From positions 1 to 35,591 of the forward strand of contig CALDCK010000081.1 in assembly GCA_937937315.1 (NCBI GenBank): a DNA stretch of 35,591 bases. Direction: 5' to 3'. Positions 14,876 through 22,714 of this stretch are shown in pieces; position 1 is the stretch's first letter, and each line of letters opens with the position of its first letter. The notes under the pieces were generated by a model that was given only the letters and a program-made list of their open reading frames with translations, was not told where the DNA came from and did not search any database. The stretch comes from an uncultured bacterium (lineage in GTDB: Bacteria > Myxococcota_A > UBA9160 > SMWR01). Made by a program: the position numbers and the translations under genes.

Positions 14876-15790
14876 ATGAGTGACATCCGCTTCGACGGCC
14901 GCGTCGCCGTCATCACCGGTGCCGGCGGCGGCCTCGGCAAGACCTACGCCCTCGACATGGCCGCGCGCGGTGCCAGCATCGTCGTGAACGATCTGGGCGG
15001 CGCCTCCGACGGAACCGGTGGCGGCAGCAGCATGGCGGATCAGACCGTCGAGGAGATCGGCGCGGCAGGCGGGAAGGCCGTCGCCAACTACGACTCGGTG
15101 GCGACCCCTGAGGGCGGCAAGGCCATCATCCAGACGGCTCTCGACAACTTCGGCAAGGTCGACATCCTGATCAACAACGCGGGCATCCTGCGCGACAAGA
15201 GCTTCCTCAAGCTCGAGCCCGAGAATCTCGAGGCCGTCATCGACGTCCACCTCAAGGGCGCGTTCTTCGTCACGCAGCCGGCCTTTGCCTCGATGAAGGA
15301 CAACGGCTACGGGCGGATCGTGATGGCGTCCTCCGGCGCTGGCATCTTCGGCAACTTCGGCCAGACCAACTACGGTGCGGCGAAGATGGGTCTCGTCGGG
15401 CTCATGAACGTGCTGGCCGTCGAGGGTGGGAAGTACGGCATCAAGGTCAACACCATCGCGCCGATCGCGAAGACGCGACTCACCGAGCAGCTCCTCGGAG
15501 GCCTCGCGGACGCCCTGGACCCGAGCTTCGTGACCCCCCTCGTCACCTACCTGGCCTCCGAGAAGTGCGAGCTGAGTCACGAGATCTTCGACGTCGGCGG
15601 AGGGCGCTATGCCCGTGTGTTCGTCGGAATGGCCCCGGGCTGGGTGGCGCCCGGTGGCAAGGTGCCGAAGGCGGAGGAAATCCTGGATCACATCGACGTG
15701 ATCCGGGCGCAGGAGGGCTACACCGTGCCCGATAGCATCGCCGACGAGACGAAGGCGGTCGTCGAGGCGCTGAAGGCCGCGCAGGCCTGA
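14876..15790 (+). CDS. MFE-2-type (R)-3-hydroxyacyl-CoA dehydrogenase (SDR)
   Basis: 304 aa SDR. The cofactor motif is TGAGGGLGKTYAL, with NNAG at INNAGILRDKSF, and the catalytic Tyr and Lys in NYGAAKMGLVGL. The combination VVNDLGG, GKAVANYDSV, NNAGILRDKSF and YGRIVMASS..GIFGNFGQ closely follows the dehydrogenase domain of eukaryotic peroxisomal multifunctional enzyme 2 (HSD17B4). The C-terminal 50 residues are an extension beyond the SDR core. It oxidises (R)-3-hydroxyacyl-CoA with NAD+. The partner hydratase-2 is the next gene, 9 nt away, so the eukaryotic fusion is present here as two genes. ATG at 14876 with AAGGAG upstream. Confidence 0.92.
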   Translation: MSDIRFDGRVAVITGAGGGLGKTYALDMAARGASIVVNDLGGASDGTGGGSSMADQTVEEIGAAGGKAVANYDSVATPEGGKAIIQTALDNFGKVDILINNAGILRDKSFLKLEPENLEAVIDVHLKGAFFVTQPAFASMKDNGYGRIVMASSGAGIFGNFGQTNYGAAKMGLVGLMNVLAVEGGKYGIKVNTIAPIAKTRLTEQLLGGLADALDPSFVTPLVTYLASEKCELSHEIFDVGGGRYARVFVGMAPGWVAPGGKVPKAEEILDHIDVIRAQEGYTVPDSIADETKAVVEALKAAQA

Positions 15791-15799
15791 GGAGGGACC

Positions 15800-16654
15800 A
15801 TGCCCATCGATCCGAGCAAGGCCCGCGGAGCGACCCTCCCGGAGTCGGAGACCTCATACACGAAGGACCAGGTGATCCTCTATCACCTCGGCGTGGGCGC
15901 CGGTGTGCCGCCCACCGACGCCGGAGAGCTGGAGTACACCTACGAGAAGAGTCTCAAGGTGCTCCCCAGCTTCGCCGTGATTCCGGCCTTCGGCTCGATG
16001 GGCGGGATCGGAAGCATCCCGGGGCTGGAGTTCAACCTGGCGATGCTGCTCCACGGTGAGCAGGAGGTGATCCTCCACAAGCCGCTTCCGCCGGAGCAGA
16101 AGCTAACGACCTCCGCCCACATCCCCGAGATCTACGACAAGGGGAAGGCCGCACTCGTCATCCTGGAGTCGACGGCCCGCGACGAGGCGGGCGATCCGCT
16201 GTTCACGAATCGCTTCTCGCTCTTCATCCGGGGCGAGGGGGGATTCGGCGGCGATTCCGGACCGAAGGCGGGGAATGCCGCGCCCGACCGGGCGCCCGAC
16301 GGAGTGGTCGAGTCGAAGACGCTGCCCCAGCAGGCCCTGATCTACCGCTTGTCGGGAGACAAGAACCCCCTCCACGCCGACCCGGAGTTCGCGAAGATGG
16401 CGGGCTTCGATCGCCCCATCATCCACGGGCTCTGCTCCTACGGGGTGGTGTGCAAGGCGGTCGTGGACGAGGTCCTCGGCGGTGACGTGACGCGAGTCGA
16501 GCGCTACCAGGCCCGGTTCGCGGGGGTGGGCTTCCCGGGAGAGACCTACCAGACCTCCTTCTGGAAGGAAGGGGAGAAGGTGCTGATCCAGGCGAAGAGC
16601 GTCGAGCGCGACGCGCCGATCATCACCAACGCCGCCATCACCCTGCGCAGCTGA
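15800..16654 (+). CDS. MFE-2-type enoyl-CoA hydratase 2, double hot-dog MaoC
   Basis: 284 aa, the size of the two-hot-dog hydratase 2 of MFE-2. The inactive N-terminal repeat (about residues 10-130) includes VIPAFGSMGGIGSIPG. The C-terminal repeat has the catalytic motif YRLSGDKNPLHADPEFAKMAG followed by FDRPIIHGLCSYG, with Asp and His in place. It hydrates trans-2-enoyl-CoA to (R)-3-hydroxyacyl-CoA, which the upstream SDR then oxidises, giving the two middle steps of an R-specific beta-oxidation, often for branched or steroid side chains. ATG at 15800 with GGAGGG just upstream. It ends 7 nt before the end of the convergent transporter operon. Confidence 0.93.
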   Translation: MPIDPSKARGATLPESETSYTKDQVILYHLGVGAGVPPTDAGELEYTYEKSLKVLPSFAVIPAFGSMGGIGSIPGLEFNLAMLLHGEQEVILHKPLPPEQKLTTSAHIPEIYDKGKAALVILESTARDEAGDPLFTNRFSLFIRGEGGFGGDSGPKAGNAAPDRAPDGVVESKTLPQQALIYRLSGDKNPLHADPEFAKMAGFDRPIIHGLCSYGVVCKAVVDEVLGGDVTRVERYQARFAGVGFPGETYQTSFWKEGEKVLIQAKSVERDAPIITNAAITLRS

Positions 16655-16661
16655 GCGCGGC

Positions 16662-18215
16662 TCAGTCCGATTCTTCTCGAACGAGTGAGAGGAGTCGCCG
16701 GGCCGCCTCGCCCGGCGACTCGCCCTCGCCGTCCACGAGCAGGTTCATGCGTCGCATCGTCGGCGCGTCGATGGCGCCGTCCAGCTCTCGCAGCGCCGTC
16801 GCCACCTCGGGCTGCTCCCGGAGCAGGCGGGGCCCGACCAGCACGATCGCATCGTAGGGCGGGATCACGCCGAGATCGTCCTCCAGCACGGCCAGGTCGA
16901 AGGCGGCGATCCTTCCGTCGGTGGAGAAGGCGCTGATCACGTCCACCTCTCCGTTCACGAGCGCACCGTACATGAGCGCCGGGTCCATGCTGCGCTCGGC
17001 ACCAAAGGCGAGGCCGTAGCGGCGCTCGAGGGCGCGCCACTCCTCGCGCTGGAAGAACTCGTAGTCGCCACCGATCTCGAGCCCCGTGGCCTTCCGGGCG
17101 AGGTCGGAGATGCGGCGCAGGGAGAGCGCCCGGGCATGCTCGGGGCGCATCGCCAGGGCGTAGGTGTTCTCGAAGCCGAGAGCGGCCGCGAGGGTCACGC
17201 CGTGCTCGGCCTCCAGGTATCGCCCCACCTCTCCCAGGACCTCCTGGCGCCGAGGCGGAAGACCCGGGCGCTTCATGATCGTGGCCCAGATCGTTCCCGA
17301 GTAGTCCACGTAGACGTCGATGTCGTCGTTTGCGAGGGCGTCGAAGGCGACGGTGGAGCCGAGGGAGGGAACGGCGCGGGTCGTCGCGCCGGTTCGGTCC
17401 TCGATCTGCCGCCCCAGCAGGTCTGCCAGGATGTACTGCTCGGTGAAGGTCTTCGAGCCGATGCGCACGATCGGCCCGGTGCGCTGCCACGGAAGAGCGA
17501 AGGTCGCGGCGGCATAGCCGAAGAGCAGCGCCAATCCCAGAGCGGCGCCGGCGGTCAGCGCGCGCCGGCGCTCCCGGACACCCACCTCGAGGGCGCGGAT
17601 CACGCCGTCGAGGACCAGGGCCAGTCCGGCGGCGGCGACGCAGCCCACCAGTACCGCCGTGTCGTTGCGGGTCGCGAGCCCGCTGAAGATGAAGTTGCCG
17701 AGGCTCGTCGCACCGATCGGCGTCGAGAGCGTCGCGGTGCCCACCACCCAGACGGTCGCCGTGCGCACGCCGGCGACGATGACCGGCGCGCCGAGGGGGA
17801 GCTCGACGCGGAGCAGCCGCTGGCCATCGGTCATTCCCACGCCGCGCGCTGCCTCCACCAGTGCCGGGTCCACGCTGCGAATTCCCTCGACGGTGTTGCG
17901 CAGCATCGGGAGCAGGCTGTAGAGCGAGAGCGCGATCAGGGCCGGCGCGTAGCCGATACTGCGCAGGTCGACGCCGAAGCGTGCGGTCAGGGCGCCCAGC
18001 GCCCCCAGTGCGGGGACCATGATCGCCAGCAGGGCGAGGCTGGGAACGGTCTGAATCACGCTGGCGACCCCGAGGATTCCGGGCTCGAGCCGAGGGCGTC
18101 GTGTGATCCAGATGCCGAGGGGGATGCTCACCCAGGCACCGATGGCGAGGGCTGCGAGGGAGAGCTGGAGGTGCGCGGTCAGGTAGCCGGGAAGGAGCTC
18201 GAGCTGCTCGCTCAT
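16662..18215 (-). CDS. Quaternary-amine-type ABC transporter: permease fused to substrate-binding protein (OpuCB-OpuCC / EgtU architecture)
   Basis: 517 aa. Residues 1-235 are a ProW/OpuCB permease with about six membrane helices and the EAA-like loop LVEAARGVGMTDGQRLLRVELPLGAP. From about residue 240 an extracytoplasmic binding domain begins (IVRIGSKTFTEQYILADLLG), with VPSLGSTVAFDALANDDIDVYVDYSGT and GALVNGEVDVISAFSTDGRI, both typical of the OpuCC/OsmF/ProX set. The same fused layout is used by betaine/choline systems and by the ergothioneine importer EgtU, so the ligand is undecided. ATG at 18215 overlaps the ATPase stop (ATGA). With the ATPase it forms a complete two-gene importer. Confidence 0.9.
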   Translation of the reverse strand: MSEQLELLPGYLTAHLQLSLAALAIGAWVSIPLGIWITRRPRLEPGILGVASVIQTVPSLALLAIMVPALGALGALTARFGVDLRSIGYAPALIALSLYSLLPMLRNTVEGIRSVDPALVEAARGVGMTDGQRLLRVELPLGAPVIVAGVRTATVWVVGTATLSTPIGATSLGNFIFSGLATRNDTAVLVGCVAAAGLALVLDGVIRALEVGVRERRRALTAGAALGLALLFGYAAATFALPWQRTGPIVRIGSKTFTEQYILADLLGRQIEDRTGATTRAVPSLGSTVAFDALANDDIDVYVDYSGTIWATIMKRPGLPPRRQEVLGEVGRYLEAEHGVTLAAALGFENTYALAMRPEHARALSLRRISDLARKATGLEIGGDYEFFQREEWRALERRYGLAFGAERSMDPALMYGALVNGEVDVISAFSTDGRIAAFDLAVLEDDLGVIPPYDAIVLVGPRLLREQPEVATALRELDGAIDAPTMRRMNLLVDGEGESPGEAARRLLSLVREESD

Positions 18216-18976
18216 TCGCTACCGGCTCCGAGGGCGCGGGCCGCCGCCGCACGTCGCAGGGGGGTCTGCAAGAGCTCGGCCACGTAGTCGTTCGCCGGCT
18301 CTTCCACCAGCTCCGCCGGGGTGCCGACCTGGGCCAGGCGCCCCGCCTGAAGGACGGCGATGCGGTCGCCCAGGATCATCGCCTCCACGACGTCGTGGGT
18401 CACGAAGAGCGCCGTCAGCCCGAGCTCCGCGCGGATGCGGCGAAACGACCCCTGGAGACGGTCGCGAATCAGCGGGTCGAGGGCGCCGAAGGGCTCGTCG
18501 AGGAGCATCACATCGGGCTCGGCGGCCAGGGCGCGGGCGAGCCCCACCCGCTGCTGCTGCCCACCCGACAGAGCGGTGGGCAGGCGATCGTGGAACTCCG
18601 ACGCCGGGAGCTCCACGAGCTCGAGCAGCGTCTCCACCCGTCGCCGGATGCGGCCCTCGTCCCAACCGAGGAGCGAAGGGGTGATCGCCACGTTCTCCGC
18701 GACGGTCATGTGGGGGAAGAGCCCGATCTCCTGGAAGCAGTAGCCGATGTTCCGCCGCAGCAGGGGACCCGAGGTATCCCGCGTATCCCTTCCGGCGATC
18801 CGGACGCGACCCGACGTCGGCTCGATCAACCGGTTCACCATCTTCAGCGTCGTGGTCTTGCCGCTTCCGGATCCACCGAGCAGGACGAGGAGCTCGCCCT
18901 GGGCGATGGAGAGGGAGAGGTTCTCGACCACCGCGTCGGTGTCATAGCGCTTCGTCAGCGACTCGATCTCGATCAC
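18212..18976 (-). CDS. ABC transporter ATP-binding protein, ProV/OpuCA-like without CBS domains
   Basis: 254 aa. Walker A is GGSGSGKTT, Q-loop YCFQEIGLFPHMTV, ABC signature LSGGQQQR, Walker B VMLLDEPFGALDP, and switch His in FVTHDVVEA. The region NRLIEPTSGRV and the PHMTVAEN loop are as in ProV/OpuCA. The C-terminal CBS pair that senses ionic strength in OpuA/OpuC is missing, so this form may not be osmotically gated, which fits other substrates as well. The GTG at 18976 overlaps the stop of the glycosyltransferase gene (GTGA). It pairs with the fused permease-binding protein that overlaps its 3' end. Confidence 0.92.
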   Translation of the reverse strand: MIEIESLTKRYDTDAVVENLSLSIAQGELLVLLGGSGSGKTTTLKMVNRLIEPTSGRVRIAGRDTRDTSGPLLRRNIGYCFQEIGLFPHMTVAENVAITPSLLGWDEGRIRRRVETLLELVELPASEFHDRLPTALSGGQQQRVGLARALAAEPDVMLLDEPFGALDPLIRDRLQGSFRRIRAELGLTALFVTHDVVEAMILGDRIAVLQAGRLAQVGTPAELVEEPANDYVAELLQTPLRRAAAARALGAGSE

Positions 18977-19755
18977 TGGCGGTCCATGAGCCAGAGCTTC
19001 GCGTAGCGCAGGCGCACGTAGTGGGCGGCCAGATAGGCCAGCAGAAGTCCGCGCCAGCCGTCCAGGAAGCCGCGTCGCCACACGTAGAAGTCGAAGAAAC
19101 GCAGGGGAGGGCGCAGTACCAGGTCCAGCAGGCGGGCCCGTCGCCCATCTGCGTGGAGCTCTCCGGCCATGATGCTGCTGTAGCGATCGATCGTGGCGAG
19201 GTGGTCCTCGAAGGTCCGGTAGGGATCGTGTCGGAGCTCTCCCGTGAGGTCGCAGACGTCGCCGGAGAGCTCCACCCGGTCGTGAGGGTCGCGCCCGCCC
19301 CAGCGACCGCGTCTTCGATCGAAGAGCCGGAGCTTGCGGTCGGGATACCAGGTGCCATGCCGGATCCAGCGCCCCAGATACGAAGAGACGCGAGGCACGG
19401 AGAATCCGGCGGCGTCCTCGAAATGTCGATCGCGCGCGGCGGCGATCTGCTCCGCCAGCTCCGGCGACACGCGCTCGTCGGCGTCGATGCAGAACACCCA
19501 GTCGTGTTCCGCTGCGCGGATCGCGAACTCCTTCTGGGCCACGTGGCCCGGCCAGTCCCGCTCGATCACCCGCGCACCGGCGGCTGCCGCGACCTCCCGG
19601 GTGCGGTCGTTGGAGTGGGAATCCACGACCAGCATCTCGTCGCACCAGTCGAGCGAGGCGAGGCAGTCCGGGAGGCGATCCTCCTCGTCACGCGTGACGA
19701 TGCACGCGCTGATGCGCGTTCGATCCGCCGTGGGCCCGTCGGCCGCGGAGCGCAC
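18973..19755 (-). CDS. Family 2 glycosyltransferase, WaaE/KdtX-like (LPS core)
   Basis: 260 aa GT-A glycosyltransferase. N-terminal ISACIVTRDEEDRLPDCLASL, then DEMLVVDSHSNDRT and the metal-binding DAD/DADE element in FCIDADERVSPEL. The C-terminal part (SSYLGRWIRHGTWYPDRKLRLF, then DPHDRVEL and EDHLATIDRYSSIMAGE) matches the WaaE-like lipopolysaccharide core beta-1,4-glucosyltransferase group. A hydrophobic amphipathic tail near residue 235 may bind the inner membrane. The GTG at 19755 sits 4 nt after the stop of the 164-aa gene. It is locked by overlaps into an operon with the ABC importer, an unusual setting; LPS or another surface glycolipid is the likely acceptor. Confidence 0.87.
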   Translation of the reverse strand: MRSAADGPTADRTRISACIVTRDEEDRLPDCLASLDWCDEMLVVDSHSNDRTREVAAAAGARVIERDWPGHVAQKEFAIRAAEHDWVFCIDADERVSPELAEQIAAARDRHFEDAAGFSVPRVSSYLGRWIRHGTWYPDRKLRLFDRRRGRWGGRDPHDRVELSGDVCDLTGELRHDPYRTFEDHLATIDRYSSIMAGELHADGRRARLLDLVLRPPLRFFDFYVWRRGFLDGWRGLLLAYLAAHYVRLRYAKLWLMDRQ

Positions 19756-19759
19756 GGGG

Positions 19760-20254
19760 TCAGTCCGTCCCCGCGCCCCCGCCCGACAGGCGTGCCTCGA
19801 GCGCCGGCCAATCCACCACCTGCTGGGCCGCGAAGGCCCGCAGCAGCAGATCCCGATCCTCGTCGTCGTCGGTGGCCAGGAACTCGTCGACGGCCTTCTC
19901 GAGCACCTCCGGTGCCGGCTCTGCGGGCGCGTCGTCCTCGAGGGTCCCGTCCTCGTGGGCGAGGCCGACGCCATCGAGCCAGGCGGTCAGCAGGTCCTTG
20001 CGGCACTCGAGGAAGTAGACGGCGAGGAGCTCGTCGGCCACCGGGTTCGCGATCACCCGGGCGAGGGAGCGTCGCACCGCTTCGGCGCGCTTCTCGAAGG
20101 GCTGGCGGCGCATGTAGACCGGCCGTGCCTTGATCGAGATGGCCGCAGCGTCCACCGCCTGGCGGAACATCCCCGGTGACTCCTTCGATAGGCGCCGCAT
20201 CATCGTGACGGCGCGTTCGGGCTTCATGGCGCCGAAGACCTGGTACGAGCGCAT
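19760..20254 (-). CDS. Conserved-looking protein of unknown function, 164 aa
   Basis: I do not recognise this family. The N-terminus (MRSYQVFGAMKPERAVTMMR) resembles neither a signal peptide nor a membrane anchor, and the protein appears cytosolic and helical. It has a basic first half (MMRRLSKESPGMFRQAV, SIKARPVYMRRQP) and a very acidic middle (HEDGTLEDDAPAEPAPEV, ATDDDEDRD). The ATG at 20254 has GGGAGGTGG just upstream, so it is well expressed from its own site. It lies 46 nt after heme A synthase and 4 nt before the glycosyltransferase, heading the coupled four-gene set with the transporter. Codon use is like the neighbours. Confidence 0.7.
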   Translation of the reverse strand: MRSYQVFGAMKPERAVTMMRRLSKESPGMFRQAVDAAAISIKARPVYMRRQPFEKRAEAVRRSLARVIANPVADELLAVYFLECRKDLLTAWLDGVGLAHEDGTLEDDAPAEPAPEVLEKAVDEFLATDDDEDRDLLLRAFAAQQVVDWPALEARLSGGGAGTD

Positions 20255-20300
20255 TCCACCTCCCTTGCGCTTCTAGCATCGCGCGCCGGAGCGGCCCGCG

Positions 20301-21245
20301 CTAGGAGGGCTCGTGGGTCGATCTCGCGCCCCGGGGACGGGGTTCGCGGCGCCAGGCGGCTTCGGTCGCGGCGCCGAGGGTCAGGACGAGGGCCGTGGCC
20401 AGGGCCGAGTGCAGCCCCGTCACCTCTACCGGAATTCCGAACAGGACGTTGGCGATGCCGACGCCCATCTGCGCGAAGACCAGCACGGCCGCGAGGGTGG
20501 TGGCGGGCCGCACCGCGGACTCGGAGCGACCGAAGAAGGCCGTCGCGGCAATGGCGCCGACCACGAGCACGGCATTCCAGCGGTGGAGCAGGTGGAGACC
20601 CACCGTCCCGCGCCAGGTGGGGAACCACACGCCGCCGTTGCACGCGGGCCACTCCGGGCAGGTGAGTCCGGCGAAGCGCGATGAGACGAGCCCACCGAGC
20701 ACGAGCTGTGCGAGGAGCAGCACGCCCGCGACTCCGAGCCAGACGCGCAGGCGCGCCGGAGCGCGAGGGCCCTCGGACACCTCGTCGCCGCGTCGCAGCG
20801 AGAGAGCAATGAACAGGAGGGACAGGGCGAAGGCGTTCCCCGTGATCAGGTGGGAGGTAACGCTCCAGGCCGCCAGCAGCTGCCAGACGGTGAGGGCGCC
20901 CAGGAGGACCTGAAGGGCGAGCAGTGCGCCGGCGAGCAGCACGAGGCGTCGGGATCCGGGAGACGTGTCGTGGCGTCGCAGTGCGATCGTCGCCAGTGCG
21001 ACGAAGCCGAGGGAGATGGCGCCGGCCAGCACGCGGTGGGACCATTCGAAGCCGACCTTGAGGTTCATCTCCGGAACGAAGCGACCGAAGCAGAGCGGCC
21101 AGTCGGGACAGGCGAGACCGGCTTCGTGTGCGCGTACCAGGGCACCCAGCACGATCAGGCAGAACGTCGGCACCAGCAGGGCGACGAAGGCCGTCGCCAG
21201 GGCCCTCGCTCCGCTGCCGGCTGCTCCGGAAGGATGGGTATTCAC
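20301..21245 (-). CDS. ctaA: Heme A synthase (CtaA/COX15)
   Basis: 314 aa, about eight membrane helices. It has the family landmarks: LVRAHEAGLACPDWPLCFG with a conserved Cys and His, FEWSHRVLAG with a heme-ligand His, WSVTSHLITGN, LTCPEWPACNG with the second-half Cys, LHLLHRWNAVL and TGLHSALATAL. The two halves repeat the HEAGL/CPDWP pattern, as in COX15. It converts heme O to heme A for aa3-type oxidases, so the organism respires oxygen. The GTG at 21245 has GGAGAG upstream. No ctaB or oxidase genes are adjacent. It is the first gene of a five-gene minus-strand run. Confidence 0.93.
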   Translation of the reverse strand: MNTHPSGAAGSGARALATAFVALLVPTFCLIVLGALVRAHEAGLACPDWPLCFGRFVPEMNLKVGFEWSHRVLAGAISLGFVALATIALRRHDTSPGSRRLVLLAGALLALQVLLGALTVWQLLAAWSVTSHLITGNAFALSLLFIALSLRRGDEVSEGPRAPARLRVWLGVAGVLLLAQLVLGGLVSSRFAGLTCPEWPACNGGVWFPTWRGTVGLHLLHRWNAVLVVGAIAATAFFGRSESAVRPATTLAAVLVFAQMGVGIANVLFGIPVEVTGLHSALATALVLTLGAATEAAWRREPRPRGARSTHEPS

Positions 21246-21335
21246 GGACGCTCTCCGCGGGTGGAGGGTGGCAGACCCTACGCCATGACCCCCGATGCGA
21301 CAACGAGAGGGCTCGGGGATCGTGGTGGCGCCCCC

Positions 21336-21364
21336 TTCAGATTTGGCCCGGTTTCGACGATACT
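21336..21364 (+). promoter_or_regulatory. Promoter placing the next start codon at the 5' end of the transcript
   Basis: TTCAGA (21336-21341), a 17-nt spacer and GATACT (21359-21364). The GTG start of the following gene is at 21371, where transcription would begin, so the message may be leaderless. The G run between is too close to act as a normal ribosome site. Confidence 0.4.
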
Positions 21365-21370
21365 GGGGGG

Positions 21371-21793
21371 GTGTCGGAACTGCCCCTCGATCGCTTCGTC
21401 CTCGATGATCCGCGCCGGCTGCGCGAGCTCCTGGCGCGCGCACGGGGCCTCGCTTCGCAGCATTCGCTGACCTCGGTTCTCGTCGGCATCGCGGGCTTCG
21501 AAGGGGATCCGGTCTTCAGCGAGGTCGTCGACTTCGTGGAGAGTGCACTGCGGGTGGACGACTCGGTCTTTCGCATGACCCGCGACCGCGTGGTCCTGCT
21601 GCTCACCGACGTGGACGAGGCGGGCGCGCGGCACGTGATCGGGCGCATCCTCGACGACTTCCGCGAGCACTTCCCCGGGCCGGTGGATCCCACCCTCTCC
21701 CTGGGATTCTTCGAGGTCTCGGAGCGATCCGGCGAGGTCACCGCCAAGGACGTGCTTCCCGGGCTCTTCACGGTGGCGCTTCCCTGCCACTGA
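21371..21793 (+). CDS. Small GGDEF-like (degenerate nucleotidyl cyclase fold) protein
   Basis: 140 aa. The middle reads like the core of a GGDEF domain: VDDSVFRMTRDRVVLLLTDVDEAGARHVIGRILDDF, where a diguanylate cyclase would have R.GGDEF.VLLP.t....A..v..ri. Here the GGDEF loop is TRDRV and the upstream metal Asp is not evident, so cyclase activity is unlikely. No receiver, PAS or membrane segment is attached. It may bind a nucleotide or act as a scaffold. GTG start at 21371, divergent from ctaA and convergent with the TIGR01777 gene (6-nt gap). Family call is moderate. Confidence 0.6.
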   Translation: MSELPLDRFVLDDPRRLRELLARARGLASQHSLTSVLVGIAGFEGDPVFSEVVDFVESALRVDDSVFRMTRDRVVLLLTDVDEAGARHVIGRILDDFREHFPGPVDPTLSLGFFEVSERSGEVTAKDVLPGLFTVALPCH

Positions 21794-21799
21794 TCGCCG

Positions 21800-22714
21800 T
21801 CAGGCGAGCTCGGCGCGAAGCGCGTCCTCCAGGGTGGATCGCGAGAAGGCGAAGCCCCGGTCGAGTGCGGCGCGAGGCACCACGCGCCGGCTTCCCAGCA
21901 GCTCCTCGGAGAGCTCGCCAAGCGCGAGCCGGAGGACCGGGGACGGGACCGGAAGCAGCGCCGGCCGGCGGAGCGCCGAGGCGAGGCAGCGGGTGAGCGC
22001 AGCGTTGGTAACGGGCTCTGGCGCCGTGGCGTTGATCGGACCCCGGTAGCGCGGGTCGTTCAGGGCGGCGAGGACGAGGGCGACCAGGTCGTCGATGTGG
22101 ATCCACGGGAACCACTGGCGCCCGTCCCCCAGCCGGCCTCCGAGTCCGAGGGCGAAGGGGCGCCGCAGGGCGGCGAGGGCGCCGCCTTCTCGCGCCAGGA
22201 CGACCCCGATCCGGAGGCTCACCGTGCGCACTCCGGCGGCCTCGGCGGCGGTCGCCGCCGCCTCCCAATCGACGCAGACCCGAGCCAGGAAGCCGCTCCC
22301 CGGCGCCGCCGACTCCTCGAGCACCTCGTCGCCCCGCGAGCCGTAGTAGCCGACCGCCGAGGCGCACAGGAAGACGGCGGGACGCCGGCTCTCCGGCAGC
22401 TCCGAAAGCCCCTGGGCGATCGAGCGGGTGCTCTCGATCCGGCTCTCGCGAATGCGCTCACGGCGACGGGCGGTGAGGCGCCCCCCGAAGATCGGCTCCC
22501 CCGCCAGGTGTACGATGGCCCGGGCTCCCTCGAGGGCCTCGCGGCCGACGCTGCGCCCGTCCCAGGAGAGGACCTCTCCGTCCCCGGCGACCTTCGCGTC
22601 GGGTCGTCGCGAGAGCGCCCGGACCGCCCAGCCCTCCCGGGCGAGGGCGGGCAGGAGCCGACCGCCCACGAGCCCGGTGGCGCCGGTGACCAGGACGATG
22701 GGCGGGGTGCTCAA
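21800..22714 (-). CDS. TIGR01777 family NAD(P)-dependent epimerase-like protein (YfcH/SulA-type)
   Basis: 304 aa extended-SDR. N-terminal VLVTGATGLVGGRLLPAL is the dinucleotide motif. The family signatures follow: HLAGEPIFGGRLTARRRERI, CASAVGYYGSRGDEVLEE with the YG/Y site, VCVDWEAAA, LRIGVVLAREGGAL, and WFPWIHIDDLVAL. The C-terminal DUF1731 region (LGELSEELLGSRRVVP) is present. TIGR01777 proteins are widespread, sometimes called cell-division inhibitor or nucleoside-diphosphate-sugar epimerase; the true reaction is not known. The TTG start at 22714 overlaps the stop of the aminotransferase gene (TTGA). Confidence 0.9.
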   Translation of the reverse strand: MSTPPIVLVTGATGLVGGRLLPALAREGWAVRALSRRPDAKVAGDGEVLSWDGRSVGREALEGARAIVHLAGEPIFGGRLTARRRERIRESRIESTRSIAQGLSELPESRRPAVFLCASAVGYYGSRGDEVLEESAAPGSGFLARVCVDWEAAATAAEAAGVRTVSLRIGVVLAREGGALAALRRPFALGLGGRLGDGRQWFPWIHIDDLVALVLAALNDPRYRGPINATAPEPVTNAALTRCLASALRRPALLPVPSPVLRLALGELSEELLGSRRVVPRAALDRGFAFSRSTLEDALRAELA

